A DNA stretch of 5,736 bases from the NCBI GenBank assembly GCA_027729865.1, contig JAQCBM010000134.1, forward strand, positions 1 to 5,736, read 5' to 3'. The stretch is from Actinomycetota bacterium. Its GTDB lineage: Bacteria > Actinomycetota > Actinomycetes > S36-B12. Of this stretch, positions 5,708-5,736 are shown piece after piece (within the stretch, counting starts at the first letter, position 1; every line of letters begins with the position of its first letter). The notes beneath the pieces are model-generated. The model was not told the DNA's origin, made no database searches, and was given only the letters and a program-made list of their open reading frames with translations. The position numbers and the translations under genes are program-made.

Positions 5708-5736
5708 CAAGAGCGCGCTTCGGTGCCCATGTCACA

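Noticed and set aside
4667..5710. Long minus-strand open frame (347 codons) opposite DAHP synthase
   Set aside because: The plus-strand gene has all catalytic residues. The antisense frame is an open-frame artefact of high-G+C codon use and resembles no family I know.
5699..5720. Possible terminator after DAHP synthase (AAGCGC ... GCGCTT)
   Set aside because: The stem is only six base pairs with a ten-base loop, begins inside the last codons and has no T tract after it. The window ends too soon to judge further.
5708..5736. Final 29 bases as start of another gene or site
   Set aside because: They are too short to support any ORF, RNA or regulatory call.

Overview
The window reads as ordinary chromosomal DNA from a high-G+C Gram-positive bacterium (Actinomycetota). 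The evidence is moderately high G+C, the class II (plant/mycobacterial-type) DAHP synthase, an actinobacterial-type phosphofructokinase with the GGEDT/PKTIDND pattern, and actinobacterial-looking acyltransferase and esterase proteins. I cannot assign a genus. Coding density is very high, with only two real intergenic gaps (about 44 and 123 bases). I see no mobile element, CRISPR array, tRNA or rRNA.

Layout. Positions 1-176 hold the 3' end of metF (methylenetetrahydrofolate reductase, + strand). Its stop overlaps the stop of a minus-strand alpha/beta-hydrolase (160-906). That hydrolase is divergent from a plus-strand PlsC-type acyltransferase (about 951-1721). The acyltransferase stop shares the bases CTAG with the stop of minus-strand glycerol kinase glpK (1718-3211). 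glpK is divergent from a plus-strand pair: a phosphofructokinase predicted to use pyrophosphate (3335-4360), followed with no gap by class II DAHP synthase (4361-5707). The last 29 bases hold no gene I can support.

How the genes fit together. This is a central-carbon and lipid-precursor neighbourhood. GlpK makes glycerol-3-phosphate, which feeds triose phosphates and phospholipid synthesis, where PlsC-type enzymes acylate the glycerol backbone. The PPi-dependent phosphofructokinase is reversible and could run in glycolysis or in gluconeogenesis from glycerol. DAHP synthase draws PEP and erythrose-4-phosphate from the same pool into aromatic amino acids. The hydrolase is probably a carboxylesterase or monoacylglycerol lipase and could release glycerol from acylglycerols, though that link is inference.

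The most interesting signals are regulatory. An exact 10-base repeat with a palindromic GTCATGAC core lies at both ends of the glpK/pfp intergenic region, each copy next to a TANNNT -10-like hexamer. An imperfect 15-base tandem repeat lies between them. GlpK appears to lack both known control residues (the FBP-site Arg and the HPr-phosphorylated His), which would leave transcription as the main control point. I found no convincing undescribed multi-gene system.
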